From CAZNMF01 sp035547155 (GTDB lineage Bacteria > Acidobacteriota > Vicinamibacteria > Vicinamibacterales > SCN-69-37): a stretch of DNA of 51,322 nucleotides. Shown here in pieces: positions 22,965-30,334 of the stretch. The stretch is from NCBI GenBank assembly GCA_035547155.1, contig DASZVJ010000099.1, forward strand, positions 1 through 51,322, read 5' to 3'. Positions within the stretch are counted from its first letter, which is position 1, and each line of letters begins with the position of its first letter. The translations under genes were made by a program, and so were the position numbers. The notes beneath the pieces were generated by a model. That model was given only the letters and a program-made list of their open reading frames with translations, was not told where the DNA came from and did not search any database.

Positions 22965-23955
22965 AGCCCTTCCCTGGTCCCTCTCGCGGCACGATGACGA
23001 CGCGCCGCAGCTCGCCGCGGCGCAGCACCGTCAGTTGTCCTGGCGTGCCGATGCGATCTTCATCGAGCAGCCGGTGCAGCTCGTCGACGCCAGGCGTCGG
23101 CAGATCGTCGAGCGCGACGATGAGGTCGCCTTCCTGGACGCCGGCAGCCGACGCGGGGCTGTGCGGCTCGACGCTGGCGACGCGCACACCGGAAGGCACG
23201 GCGATCGCGTGCGTGCGCGCGAGCAGTCGCGGCACGATGATCTTCTCGCCCGCGACGCCGATGTAGCTGCGGCGGATCCGGCCGTCCTTGATCAGCCGCG
23301 TGACGACGAAGCGCACGATGTTGCTGGCGATCGCGAAGCAGATCCCTTGCGCCGGCAGGATGATCGCCGTGTTCACGCCAATCACCTGCCCTCGCGTCGT
23401 CACGAGCGGCCCGCCCGAGTTGCCGGGATTGAGCGCCGCGTCAGTCTGGATCACGTCGTCGATGAGGCGGCCCGATCGGCTGCGCAGCGATCGTCCCAGC
23501 GCGCTGACGACGCCGGTCGTCACCGAGTGTTGAAAGCCGTACGGATTGCCGAGCGCGATCGCGACCTGGCCCACGCGCACGGTCGACGAATCGCCGAGAT
23601 CGAGGAACGAGAACGGTCCGCCGCCGATGCGCAGCACCGCCAGATCCGTCGCCGGGTCTTCGCCGATGACGTCAGCGTCGAAGCGGCGGCCATCCGGCAG
23701 TCCGGCCGCGACGCGGCGCGCGCCATTGACGACGTGACTGTTCGTGACGATGAGACCGTCGGGCGTGAAGAGAAATCCCGACCCTGCGCCTTGCCGTCCG
23801 TGCGCGTCCGGCGCAGACGACTCGACTTCGATCCCGACGACGGCGGGACCGGCCATCTCGACGGCGCCAATCACCGCGCGCGAGTACGCGTCCAGCAGCT
23901 CGTCGTCATCGTAATCGGGCGTCAGCCGCCGCAGCGGAAGAGATGCGGATGCCAT
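22963..23955 (-). CDS. HtrA/Deg-type serine protease with PDZ domain, no signal peptide
   Basis: A 330-aa trypsin-fold protease with the intact HtrA triad: His74 in LIVTNSHVV, Asp104 in DPATDLAVL and Ser180 in NPGNSGGPL. One PDZ domain follows at about 235-325 (SPASAAGVQEGDLIVALDDL). Unlike DegP/DegS it has neither a signal peptide nor a membrane anchor at its N-terminus (LPLRRLTPDYDDDELLDAY), suggesting a cytoplasmic enzyme. It converges on the pseudo-HtrA/LuxR operon about 100 bases away. The two HtrA-fold proteins probably derive from one ancestor and may interact. Identification as an active protease is strong by motif. Confidence 0.93.
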   Translation of the reverse strand: MASASLPLRRLTPDYDDDELLDAYSRAVIGAVEMAGPAVVGIEVESSAPDAHGRQGAGSGFLFTPDGLIVTNSHVVNGARRVAAGLPDGRRFDADVIGEDPATDLAVLRIGGGPFSFLDLGDSSTVRVGQVAIALGNPYGFQHSVTTGVVSALGRSLRSRSGRLIDDVIQTDAALNPGNSGGPLVTTRGQVIGVNTAIILPAQGICFAIASNIVRFVVTRLIKDGRIRRSYIGVAGEKIIVPRLLARTHAIAVPSGVRVASVEPHSPASAAGVQEGDLIVALDDLPTPGVDELHRLLDEDRIGTPGQLTVLRRGELRRVVIVPREGPGKG

Positions 23956-23996
23956 GCTCCATTGTGGGAGCCCGGCAGGAGACGCGCATCACCCGT

Positions 23997-24851
23997 TTAG
24001 GCGGTCACCCCCACGTGCGTCTTGGCCCAGGCGTCCAGCGTTGTCGACTTGAACGCGAACTCGCGTTCGAGCGCGGGGATGTCGGCGTCGTAGCCGACGC
24101 GGACGAACCATTCGAGCATGAGCGCCAGGTCGTCGCTGTGCTTGCGGACATCCGCGATCGGCACTTCGACGAACGGCACCTCGCGGCCCATCGCCTGACC
24201 GAGGATGCGCGCCGCGTCGGACATCGTTCGCGTGTCGCCCGCGAGATCGATCGCTCGGCCGTTCAGACGATCGGCCTGCGTGAACGCCGCGGCACCGTAG
24301 AAACCGATGTCGTCGACGGCAATCATCTGCAGCGGCGTCGTTGGTGGCATTCCGGCGTAGAGCGTTCCGCCGTTCAGAAACGCGGGACTGACGAGGTTCT
24401 CCATGAAGAACACGGGGCGCAGGATGACGAACGACGGAAATTTCAAACCGCGCACGTGCTCTTCGACGCGGAACTTGTTGTCGAAGTGCGGAATGCCGGT
24501 GTGACGATCCGCGGAGCCGACGGACGAGTAGACGAAATGCTGGACGCCAGCCGTCTTCGCGACGCTCGCGATCCGCTTGCCTTGCACCTCTTCCGCCTCG
24601 ACGCCGGCCTCCCACGTGTTCTGCACGGCGAACACGCCCCAGGCGCCGTCGACGGCTCGCGTCAGCGACGCTTCATCGTCGAGGTCACCGGCGACGACGT
24701 CGATGCCGAGCGCGCGCACGCGGCCGGCGGCTTCGCTGTCGGGCTTACGCGTCATCGCGCGAAGGCGGAGTCCCTTGTTCGCGAGCGCACGCGCCACCGC
24801 GCCGCCTTGATGCCCCGTCGCTCCCGTGATCAACACCGTGCGTTCGCTCAT
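23997..24851 (-). CDS. NmrA-type NAD(P)-binding protein
   Basis: A 284-aa atypical short-chain dehydrogenase of the NmrA/HSCARG class. It has the N-terminal glycine motif VLITGATGHQGGAVARAL, a DVVAGDLDD segment, FVYSSVGSADRHTGI and FDNKFRVEEHVRG, where the usual Tyr of the catalytic YxxxK is not obvious. The class contains both redox sensors that bind NADP(H) and true reductases, so catalysis is uncertain. It is the third gene of the operon started by the monooxygenase-like gene and the CD-NTase-like gene, 63 bases downstream of the latter. Confidence 0.87.
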   Translation of the reverse strand: MSERTVLITGATGHQGGAVARALANKGLRLRAMTRKPDSEAAGRVRALGIDVVAGDLDDEASLTRAVDGAWGVFAVQNTWEAGVEAEEVQGKRIASVAKTAGVQHFVYSSVGSADRHTGIPHFDNKFRVEEHVRGLKFPSFVILRPVFFMENLVSPAFLNGGTLYAGMPPTTPLQMIAVDDIGFYGAAAFTQADRLNGRAIDLAGDTRTMSDAARILGQAMGREVPFVEVPIADVRKHSDDLALMLEWFVRVGYDADIPALEREFAFKSTTLDAWAKTHVGVTA

Positions 24852-24914
24852 ACGTGCCTCGCGTCTCCATCATATGGCGCTCGCCGCATCGATCGCCGGC
24901 GTCGTTCATCGCCG

Positions 24915-25799
24915 TCACGAGTCCAGCGGGATCCGCTCGCCGAAGATCTTCTCCCACTCCCACCACGCGTCCGCGTTGAGACCGCCGTTCTCGAAGTCGC
25001 ACGCCTTCGCCGCATGCGTACGCGCATCGCGCGCCGCGCTCAGCCACTCGCTGCCGATGGCCATCGCTTCGTCGCTGCCGGGAACGGTCAGCGTGCGGCC
25101 CGCCTGTTCTGCGAGAAACGCGAAGAAATCCCTGACCATCCAATCGTAGAAACTCTTCGGATCGCCGGCTCGCGGCCACGCGGACAGAAATTCGATCGCC
25201 AGCAGCTCGAGCCAGAAGGAGGGGATCGCGACGGATCGGTAGCCCTGCCAGCACTTCAACATGCGAATCAGATCGCGCGCGTTGCCGTGGCTGTGATGAT
25301 CCGCGTGGCGGAGATTCGCCTCTTCGAGACTGGGATCGGACAGACAGAAGCGGCCGGCGCCGTGAGCGTCGCACAGGTGATAGCGGCCGTTCGGCAGCGC
25401 GAACGCCGGCCGGACGTCGACGGTCTGTCCGTCGACGACGACGGTGATGGCGCGGCCGTCGGCACGGATCTTTGCCGTGCCGTGCGTTGCGCGCAGCACG
25501 GTTTGAATCTCATCCAGCATCTGCCACTGCACGCTGGCATCGGCACGCTCCGGCCATTCCCGCTCGCGCACGGTCTTCGGCAGCGCGAACAACAGATCGA
25601 TACTGCGTGCGGGCAGCACTTCCGTGCCTTTTGCCCAGGCGCCCATGAGCCGGCTGTGATCCTGCATGGTGAGATAGCCGTAGTAGTGGCCCTGCAGCGT
25701 GGCGCGGACGCCGCGGTGCGCGCGGAGGCCGTTCGCGCGATCGTCGGCGGACAATGCGAGATCGGACAGCAGCCGCCGGAATCGCTCCGCCGCCAGCAT
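24915..25799 (-). CDS. CD-NTase-like (cGAS/DncV-type) nucleotidyltransferase, degenerate first metal ligand
   Basis: A 294-aa protein with the architecture of the cGAS/DncV-like (SMODS) nucleotidyltransferases that make cyclic oligonucleotides in CBASS defence. The G-[S/A]-x-x-[K/R]-G-T nucleotide loop is GAWAKGT (53-59). The metal-binding D/E-x-D that follows reads S66-I-D68, so the first acidic ligand is serine; the third Asp is D128 in TVDVRPAFALP. The C-terminal region LSDPSLEEANLRHADHHSHG, LIRMLKCWQG also matches the family. No CBASS effector, E1/E2/JAB or HORMA gene is adjacent. It lies five bases after the upstream gene. It may be inactive, or act as an unusual enzyme or binding protein. 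Confidence 0.72.
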   Translation of the reverse strand: MLAAERFRRLLSDLALSADDRANGLRAHRGVRATLQGHYYGYLTMQDHSRLMGAWAKGTEVLPARSIDLLFALPKTVREREWPERADASVQWQMLDEIQTVLRATHGTAKIRADGRAITVVVDGQTVDVRPAFALPNGRYHLCDAHGAGRFCLSDPSLEEANLRHADHHSHGNARDLIRMLKCWQGYRSVAIPSFWLELLAIEFLSAWPRAGDPKSFYDWMVRDFFAFLAEQAGRTLTVPGSDEAMAIGSEWLSAARDARTHAAKACDFENGGLNADAWWEWEKIFGERIPLDS

Positions 25800-25804
25800 C
25801 GCGA

Positions 25805-26092
25805 TCAGGGAATTTCGACGTAGTAGCCGGCGCGCGGCAGATCGGCGACGAGCGTCATCGCGCGCCGCAGCTCGTCACCGGAGATCCGGCTCGCGGCGGC
25901 CTGATGCGCGTCGCGGCTGCACCACGCTTCGATGACGACGAACTTCTGCGGATCGCTTTCGCTCTCGAGCAGCTGGCAGGACAGGCAGCCCTCGGACGCA
26001 CGCACGGTCGAGAGGATCGATTGCAGTACGGCGCGCAGCTCATCGCGGCGGCTCTCGGTGGCCTGAAACTCGTTGATCCGCACAACGCTCAC
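25805..26092 (-). CDS. Antibiotic biosynthesis monooxygenase (ABM) domain protein
   Basis: A 95-aa single-domain protein of the dimeric ferredoxin-like ABM/YgiN class, which includes quinol monooxygenases and haem-degrading enzymes. Seen: VVRINEFQATESRRDELRAV, the typical SEGCLSCQLLESESDPQKFV and VIEAWCSRDAHQAAAS. I chose GTG 26092, which has GGAGG five bases upstream and gives the usual family length; a longer frame reaches 26167. It heads the operon with the CD-NTase-like gene (five-base gap) and the NmrA gene. The substrate is unknown. Confidence 0.82.
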   Translation of the reverse strand: MSVVRINEFQATESRRDELRAVLQSILSTVRASEGCLSCQLLESESDPQKFVVIEAWCSRDAHQAAASRISGDELRRAMTLVADLPRAGYYVEIP

Positions 26093-26142
26093 AGAGGCCT
26101 CCGGCGGCACGGCAGAGGGGGCGCGTGGACACACGTCGACGT

Positions 26143-26164
26143 CGCTCGCTCGGGGAAGCGAGCG
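26143..26164 (-). terminator. Hairpin after argH
   Basis: An 8-bp perfect stem, CGCTCGCT (26143-26150) with AGCGAGCG (26157-26164), loop CGGGGA, lies 45 bases beyond the argH stop and just before the ABM operon. No T-run follows, so it may slow or protect rather than terminate by itself. Confidence 0.4.
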
Positions 26165-26208
26165 CATCTTACCAGACGCGTCGAGCGATCGCGCAGCCCT
26201 GAAACGCG

Positions 26209-27606
26209 TCAGCGCGCCGGTGTCAATACGCTCGCGAGCCAGCGCCGCACGTCGTCGAGCGCCGCCGCGACGGCGCGCGGATTGGTGGATTGCGGCGTAC
26301 GGCGCGCGGCGACCGCGGCTTCCGGCGTGATCGCCGCGAAGATGCCCTCGTCGAACGCGTCGTGATACCGGCGCCAGTCGTCGAGCGTGAGCACGGAGAA
26401 ATCGCGATGCGACTCGTGCAGCTCACGCGCGATGCGGCCGCTGACCTCGTGCGCCGTCCGGAACGGCAGGCCGCGGCCGACGAGGTAGTCGGCGACTTCC
26501 GTCGCGAGCAGCAGTCCGGACGCCGCGTCGCGCGCGGCGGCGGGACGCAGCGTCAGCGTGCGCACGACCGTGGCCGTCGTGCGGCAGCACGCGACGACCA
26601 TGTCCTCGGCCTCGAACGCGATCGCTTTGTCTTCCTGGAGATCCTTGTTGTAGCCGAGCGGCAACCCCTTCAGCGACGCGAGCCAGCCCGTCAGCATGCC
26701 GATCGCCTTGCCAGATTTGCCGCGCACGAGCTCGAGCGGATCGGGATTCTTCTTCTGCGGCATCAGGCTCGAGCCCGTCGCGACCGAGTCGTGGATCTCG
26801 AAGAAGCCGAACTCCTCGCTCGACAGCAGGATCACGTCCTCCGCCAGCCGGCTCACGTGCACCATCGTCATCGCGCACGCATAGAGGAACGACGCGACGA
26901 AATCGCGATCGCCCGACGCGTCGATACTGTTGGCCACGACGCGCGAGAAGCCGAGACGATCGGCGAGCGCAGCAACGTCGATGTCGTACGCCGTGCCGGC
27001 GATCGCGCCCGAGCCGAGCGGCATCGCGTCCGCCTCGCGGCGCGCGAAGTCGAAGCGCTCGACGTCGCGCCGGAACGCCGCCGCGTGCGACAGGAACACG
27101 TGCGCGACGAGCACCGGCTGCGCACGGCGCAAATGCGTGTACGACGGCATGACCGCCTGCCCCGCCAGCTCCGCTTGATGGGCGAACGCCTCGACGAGCG
27201 TCGCAATCGCGCGCTGGATCTCGGGAATCCGCCGCATCAGATACAGCCGGAAGTCGACGGAGACCTGCTCGTTGCGCGATCGGCCCGTGTGCAGGCGCCG
27301 GCCGGCATCGCCGATGCGCGCGACGAGCTCGCGCTCGACGAACGAGTGGACGTCCTCGTCCTCCGCGGTGCGAATCAGATCGGGATTGGCGCGCACGGCC
27401 GCACGAATCGCCTCGAGACCGTCAGCGATGCGGCGCGCGTCCTCGGCCGACAGCACGCCGGCCTTCGCCAGCGCTGCGGCCCACGCGGCACTGCCGGTGA
27501 TGTCGTCTTCGATCAACCGGCAGTCGACGGACAGCGATTTGCCGTAGCCGAACACTTCAGGATCGGGCGCCGCGTCGAAGCGGCCAGACCAGAGAGGCGT
27601 GGACAT
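26209..27606 (-). CDS. argH: Argininosuccinate lyase
   Basis: ArgH splits argininosuccinate into arginine and fumarate, the last step of arginine synthesis. The 465-aa product belongs to the fumarase/aspartase superfamily. Visible are SGRFDAAPDPEVF near the start, HTGRSRNEQVSVDFRLY, the catalytic-histidine region MPSYTHLRRAQPV, and the superfamily signature GSSLMPQKKNPD with its flexible catalytic serine. Length is normal. It is last in argR-argG-argH, 21 bases after argG. Confidence 0.97.
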   Translation of the reverse strand: MSTPLWSGRFDAAPDPEVFGYGKSLSVDCRLIEDDITGSAAWAAALAKAGVLSAEDARRIADGLEAIRAAVRANPDLIRTAEDEDVHSFVERELVARIGDAGRRLHTGRSRNEQVSVDFRLYLMRRIPEIQRAIATLVEAFAHQAELAGQAVMPSYTHLRRAQPVLVAHVFLSHAAAFRRDVERFDFARREADAMPLGSGAIAGTAYDIDVAALADRLGFSRVVANSIDASGDRDFVASFLYACAMTMVHVSRLAEDVILLSSEEFGFFEIHDSVATGSSLMPQKKNPDPLELVRGKSGKAIGMLTGWLASLKGLPLGYNKDLQEDKAIAFEAEDMVVACCRTTATVVRTLTLRPAAARDAASGLLLATEVADYLVGRGLPFRTAHEVSGRIARELHESHRDFSVLTLDDWRRYHDAFDEGIFAAITPEAAVAARRTPQSTNPRAVAAALDDVRRWLASVLTPAR

Positions 27607-27627
27607 GTGACGAAGGCTCTGCGTGCG

Positions 27628-28752
27628 TTACCGGTTGAGCGTGCGAACGACGGCGTCGTGTTCCGACGGCTGATCGTACAGCGCGTTCGGCGACTGGCGG
27701 CCGACGACTCGGACGTCGCCTTTGAAGAGCTTGAGGCGGATCGCGCCGGTCACCCGCTGCTGCACCTTGGCGACGAGCGCGTCGATTGCCTCGCGCGTCG
27801 CCGTGTACCACAAGCCGTTGTAGACGAGGTCCGCGTACTTCACGCCGAGATCGCCGGCCAGCCGCGCGAGATCGCGCGGCGTGACGTACTTTTGCAGCTC
27901 GCCGTGCGCAGCGTGCAGCAGGACACCCGCCGGCGCCTCGTAGATCTCGCGCGACTTCGTGTCGCCGAGCCGGTTCTCGAGCATGTCGATGCGGCCGATG
28001 CCGTGCGCGCCGGCGATCGTCTCGAGGCTCGAGATCAGCTCGACGAGCGACATCGAGACGCCGTTGATCGCGACGGGGACGCCGCGCTCGAACTCGACCT
28101 CGACGTACGCAGGCAGATCCGGCGCTTCGGCCGGCGCCTTCGTGAGCTGATAGATCTCCTCGGGCGGCTCGCGCCAGGGATCGTCGAGTACGCCGCACTC
28201 GATCGACCGGCCCCAGAGGTTGACGTCGGTCGAGTACGGGCTGTCGGCCGTCAGCGGCACCGGAATGTTGCGCGCTTTCGCGTACGCGACCTTTTCCGCA
28301 CGCGAGACGTCCCACGATCCCAGCGGCGCGAGCACGGCCAACGAGGGATTGAGCGCACGCGCAGCGAGATCGATCCGAACGGCGTCGTTGCCTTTCTCGC
28401 TGCCGCAGCCGTGCGCGACCGCAGTCGCGCCTTCGAGATTCGCAATCTCCACGAGATGTTTGGCGATGAGCGGCCGGCCGAGCGCGGTGGCCAGCGGATA
28501 GCGATCTTCGTAGACCGCGCCTGCCTGGAGCGCCGGCAGGATGAAATCGCGCGCGAACTCCGCGCGCAGGTCGAGCACGTGCGCGCGCACCGCGCCGAGC
28601 CCGAGCGCGCGCTCGCGCGCGTCCTCCAGCTCCTTCCCCTGCCCGAGGTCCATCGTCACCGTGACGATCTGCGCGTCGTACTGCTCGGCGAGCCAGGGAA
28701 TGGCCACCGACGTGTCGAGACCGCCCGAGTAGGCGAGAACAATGCGTTCCAT
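27628..28752 (-). CDS. argG: Argininosuccinate synthase
   Basis: ArgG joins citrulline and aspartate using ATP. The 374-aa protein has the N-type ATP-pyrophosphatase loop AYSGGLDTSVAIPWL and the citrulline/aspartate region. The normally HGCTGKGNDQVRFE motif appears as HGCGSEKGNDAVRID, one residue longer and with Gln and Phe changed. SPYSTDVNLWGRSIECGVLD and the C-terminal LWYTATREAIDALVA are typical. It is somewhat shorter than the usual 400 residues. Its start codon follows the argR stop with no gap. The motif variation may be lineage-specific; the assignment is not in doubt given context. Confidence 0.95.
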   Translation of the reverse strand: MERIVLAYSGGLDTSVAIPWLAEQYDAQIVTVTMDLGQGKELEDARERALGLGAVRAHVLDLRAEFARDFILPALQAGAVYEDRYPLATALGRPLIAKHLVEIANLEGATAVAHGCGSEKGNDAVRIDLAARALNPSLAVLAPLGSWDVSRAEKVAYAKARNIPVPLTADSPYSTDVNLWGRSIECGVLDDPWREPPEEIYQLTKAPAEAPDLPAYVEVEFERGVPVAINGVSMSLVELISSLETIAGAHGIGRIDMLENRLGDTKSREIYEAPAGVLLHAAHGELQKYVTPRDLARLAGDLGVKYADLVYNGLWYTATREAIDALVAKVQQRVTGAIRLKLFKGDVRVVGRQSPNALYDQPSEHDAVVRTLNR

Positions 28753-29271
28753 TTAGATCCCGTTCGTCCTTTCTTCCATCTTGTCTTCCGTCTTGTCCGT
28801 CCGCGATGGGCTCGCCGTCTGCATCTGTTTGCCGACCATCGCGCTCAGCCGCGCTTCCACCGCTGCCGCCGCATCGGCGCCGCGGCAGACGAGCAGAATC
28901 GTGTCGTCACCAGCGATCGTGCCAGCGACCTCAGCGAGCTGCGCGCGATCGATCCATTCCGCCAGACCCTGCGCCTGACCACGATCGGTCCGCAGCACGA
29001 GCAATGGATCGACACGCTCGAAACCGCGCAGGAGCGATGACACCGCCCGACGCAACTGGTCGCCGGCGGCCTGCGGCCGGTCCGCGCCGGGCCGGACGTA
29101 GGCGCCGTCTCCCGCGCGCTTGACCAGTCCTATCTCTTTGAGATCACGGGAGATCGTGGCCTGAGTGGCGTCGATGCCGCGGCTCTGGAGTCGCTGCCGC
29201 AGGATCTCCTGCGACACCACGGCCTCATGATCGATGACGTCGAGGATCTGGGACTGCCGCCACTGCTTCAT
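28753..29271 (-). CDS. argR: Arginine repressor ArgR
   Basis: ArgR is the arginine-responsive hexameric repressor. The 172-aa protein has the N-terminal winged HTH (QILDVIDHEAVVSQEILRQR, GIDATQATISRDLKEIGLVK) and the C-terminal oligomerisation/arginine-binding domain (TDRGQAQGLAEWIDRAQ, VAGTIAGDDTILLVCRG). The last 20 residues, Lys/Glu/Thr-rich (SRTDKTEDKMEERTNGI), extend beyond the usual family end. It is the first gene of argR-argG-argH and is divergent from argB. A TATAAT box precedes it, and an imperfect ARG-like sequence overlaps its start codon, hinting at autoregulation. Confidence 0.95.
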   Translation of the reverse strand: MKQWRQSQILDVIDHEAVVSQEILRQRLQSRGIDATQATISRDLKEIGLVKRAGDGAYVRPGADRPQAAGDQLRRAVSSLLRGFERVDPLLVLRTDRGQAQGLAEWIDRAQLAEVAGTIAGDDTILLVCRGADAAAAVEARLSAMVGKQMQTASPSRTDKTEDKMEERTNGI

Positions 29272-29290
29272 AAGTATTCAACAGGCGCCG

Positions 29291-29296
29291 ATTATA
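29291..29296 (-). promoter_or_regulatory. argR: -10 box of argR
   Basis: Reading the minus strand, a perfect TATAAT lies about 20 bases upstream of the argR ATG. No good -35 is seen at 16-18 bases. Between it and the ATG, TTGAATACTTATGAAG keeps one half of an ARG box (TGAAT) with a poor second half. Confidence 0.5.
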
Positions 29297-29368
29297 CACG
29301 GTGTGCATACGGCGCAACATCTAGATTAAATTGCTGTTCATATTCGATTAAGCCGCGCATAGACCCCA

Positions 29369-29397
29369 TTGACAGCACGTTCGATGGACTGTATATC
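29369..29397 (+). promoter_or_regulatory. argB: Sigma70-like promoter of the argB operon
   Basis: TTGACA (29369-29374), a 17-base spacer, then TATATC (29392-29397) in an AT-rich island. Transcription should begin near 29404, immediately before the ARG box. Confidence 0.7.
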
Positions 29398-29407
29398 TAT
29401 TGCTTCT

Positions 29408-29425
29408 AATGAATAGCTATTCGAG
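29408..29425. promoter_or_regulatory. ARG box (ArgR operator)
   Basis: The 18 bases AATGAATAGCTATTCGAG match the ARG-box consensus (TGAAT, four A/T-rich bases, ATTCA) at all conserved positions but one. The centre TGAATAGCTATTC is palindromic. It sits at about +5 to +22 of the predicted argB transcript, where bound ArgR would block transcription. Confidence 0.75.
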
Positions 29426-29503
29426 CCCCGTGCGACTCGTGGCCCCAGGCATCCCGAAATCCGCCCCCGTGGCGGGCCGCCTGGCGCCCGAGGCTTCCAG
29501 CTG

Positions 29504-30313
29504 ATGCGGGCGCTGGTGCTCAAGTTCGGCGGGGAGTTGCTCGAGACCCCCGCCCAGCGGGCCGCTGTTGCGGCGATGGCGGCCACGGCCGCGTCGGCTC
29601 GTCCGCTGGTCCTGATTCATGGCGGCGGACGCGCGATTGACGCCGAGCTGGGCCGCCGGCAGATTGCGCCGAAGAAGATCGACGGCCTGCGCATCACCGA
29701 TGCCCCGACGCTCGACGCGGTCGTCGCCGTGCTCGCGGGATCGGCCAATACGGATCTTGTGGCCGCACTGGTCGGCGCCGGCGTGCGAGCCGTCGGGTTG
29801 ACTGGCGTCGACGCCGCGTTCGGCCGCGCGACGCGCACGGCGGCCCATCGATCGACGACAGGCGCCGTCGTCGATCTTGGGTTCGTCGGCGATCCGGTCG
29901 ATGCGGAGCCGGCGCTGATCCGGCTGCTGATCGGCGCAGGCTACGTGCCGGCGATCGCGAGCCTTGGCATCGACGCCGCATCGAGCGGCGCGCCGGCGCA
30001 GGTGCTCAACGTCAACGCCGACGTGATGGCGTGCCGGATTGCGGCCGCGCTCGGCAACTGCGATCTGGTGATCGCGGGCGGCACGCCGGGCGTGCTCGGC
30101 GACGACGGCCAGTCGATTCCGCACCTGACGATCGCAGGCATCGACGACGTAATCGCGCGCGGCACCGCGACCGCGGGCATGGTCGCCAAACTCTCCGCGT
30201 GCCGGACGGCGTTGAACGCGGGCGTCGCGTCGGTTCGCTTGATCGATGGACGCGGGCTGGATGGCTCGCACGGCGTGGACGCGGCGCCGGGGACGACGTT
30301 GACGAAGAACTGA
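29504..30313 (+). CDS. argB: Acetylglutamate kinase
   Basis: ArgB phosphorylates N-acetylglutamate, the second step of arginine synthesis. The 269-aa amino-acid-kinase-fold protein has VLKFGGELLE at the N-terminus, the substrate loop VLIHGGGRAID, the central VGLTGVDAAF, LNVNADVMACRIAAAL and the C-terminal GTATAGMVAKLSACRTAL. Start ATG 29504 overlaps the stop of a short upstream ORF (29409-29504). It is the first established gene of argB-argD-GNAT-argJ-argF, controlled by the promoter and ARG box upstream. Confidence 0.95.
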   Translation: MRALVLKFGGELLETPAQRAAVAAMAATAASARPLVLIHGGGRAIDAELGRRQIAPKKIDGLRITDAPTLDAVVAVLAGSANTDLVAALVGAGVRAVGLTGVDAAFGRATRTAAHRSTTGAVVDLGFVGDPVDAEPALIRLLIGAGYVPAIASLGIDAASSGAPAQVLNVNADVMACRIAAALGNCDLVIAGGTPGVLGDDGQSIPHLTIAGIDDVIARGTATAGMVAKLSACRTALNAGVASVRLIDGRGLDGSHGVDAAPGTTLTKN

Positions 30314-30334
30314 CTGAAGACGACGGGAACGACG

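Noticed and set aside
23943..25823. 626-aa plus-strand open frame opposite the NmrA and CD-NTase-like genes
   Set aside because: Antisense to recognisable genes, composition typical of shadow frames, no domain motif.
26290..29040. 916-aa plus-strand open frame opposite argH, argG and argR
   Set aside because: It is antisense to three clear genes, is Arg/Asp-rich with no family motif, and is a by-product of high GC at third codon positions.
29272..29400. Second full ARG box upstream of argR
   Set aside because: TTGAATACTTATGAAG keeps only one half-site, so it is not reported as an operator.
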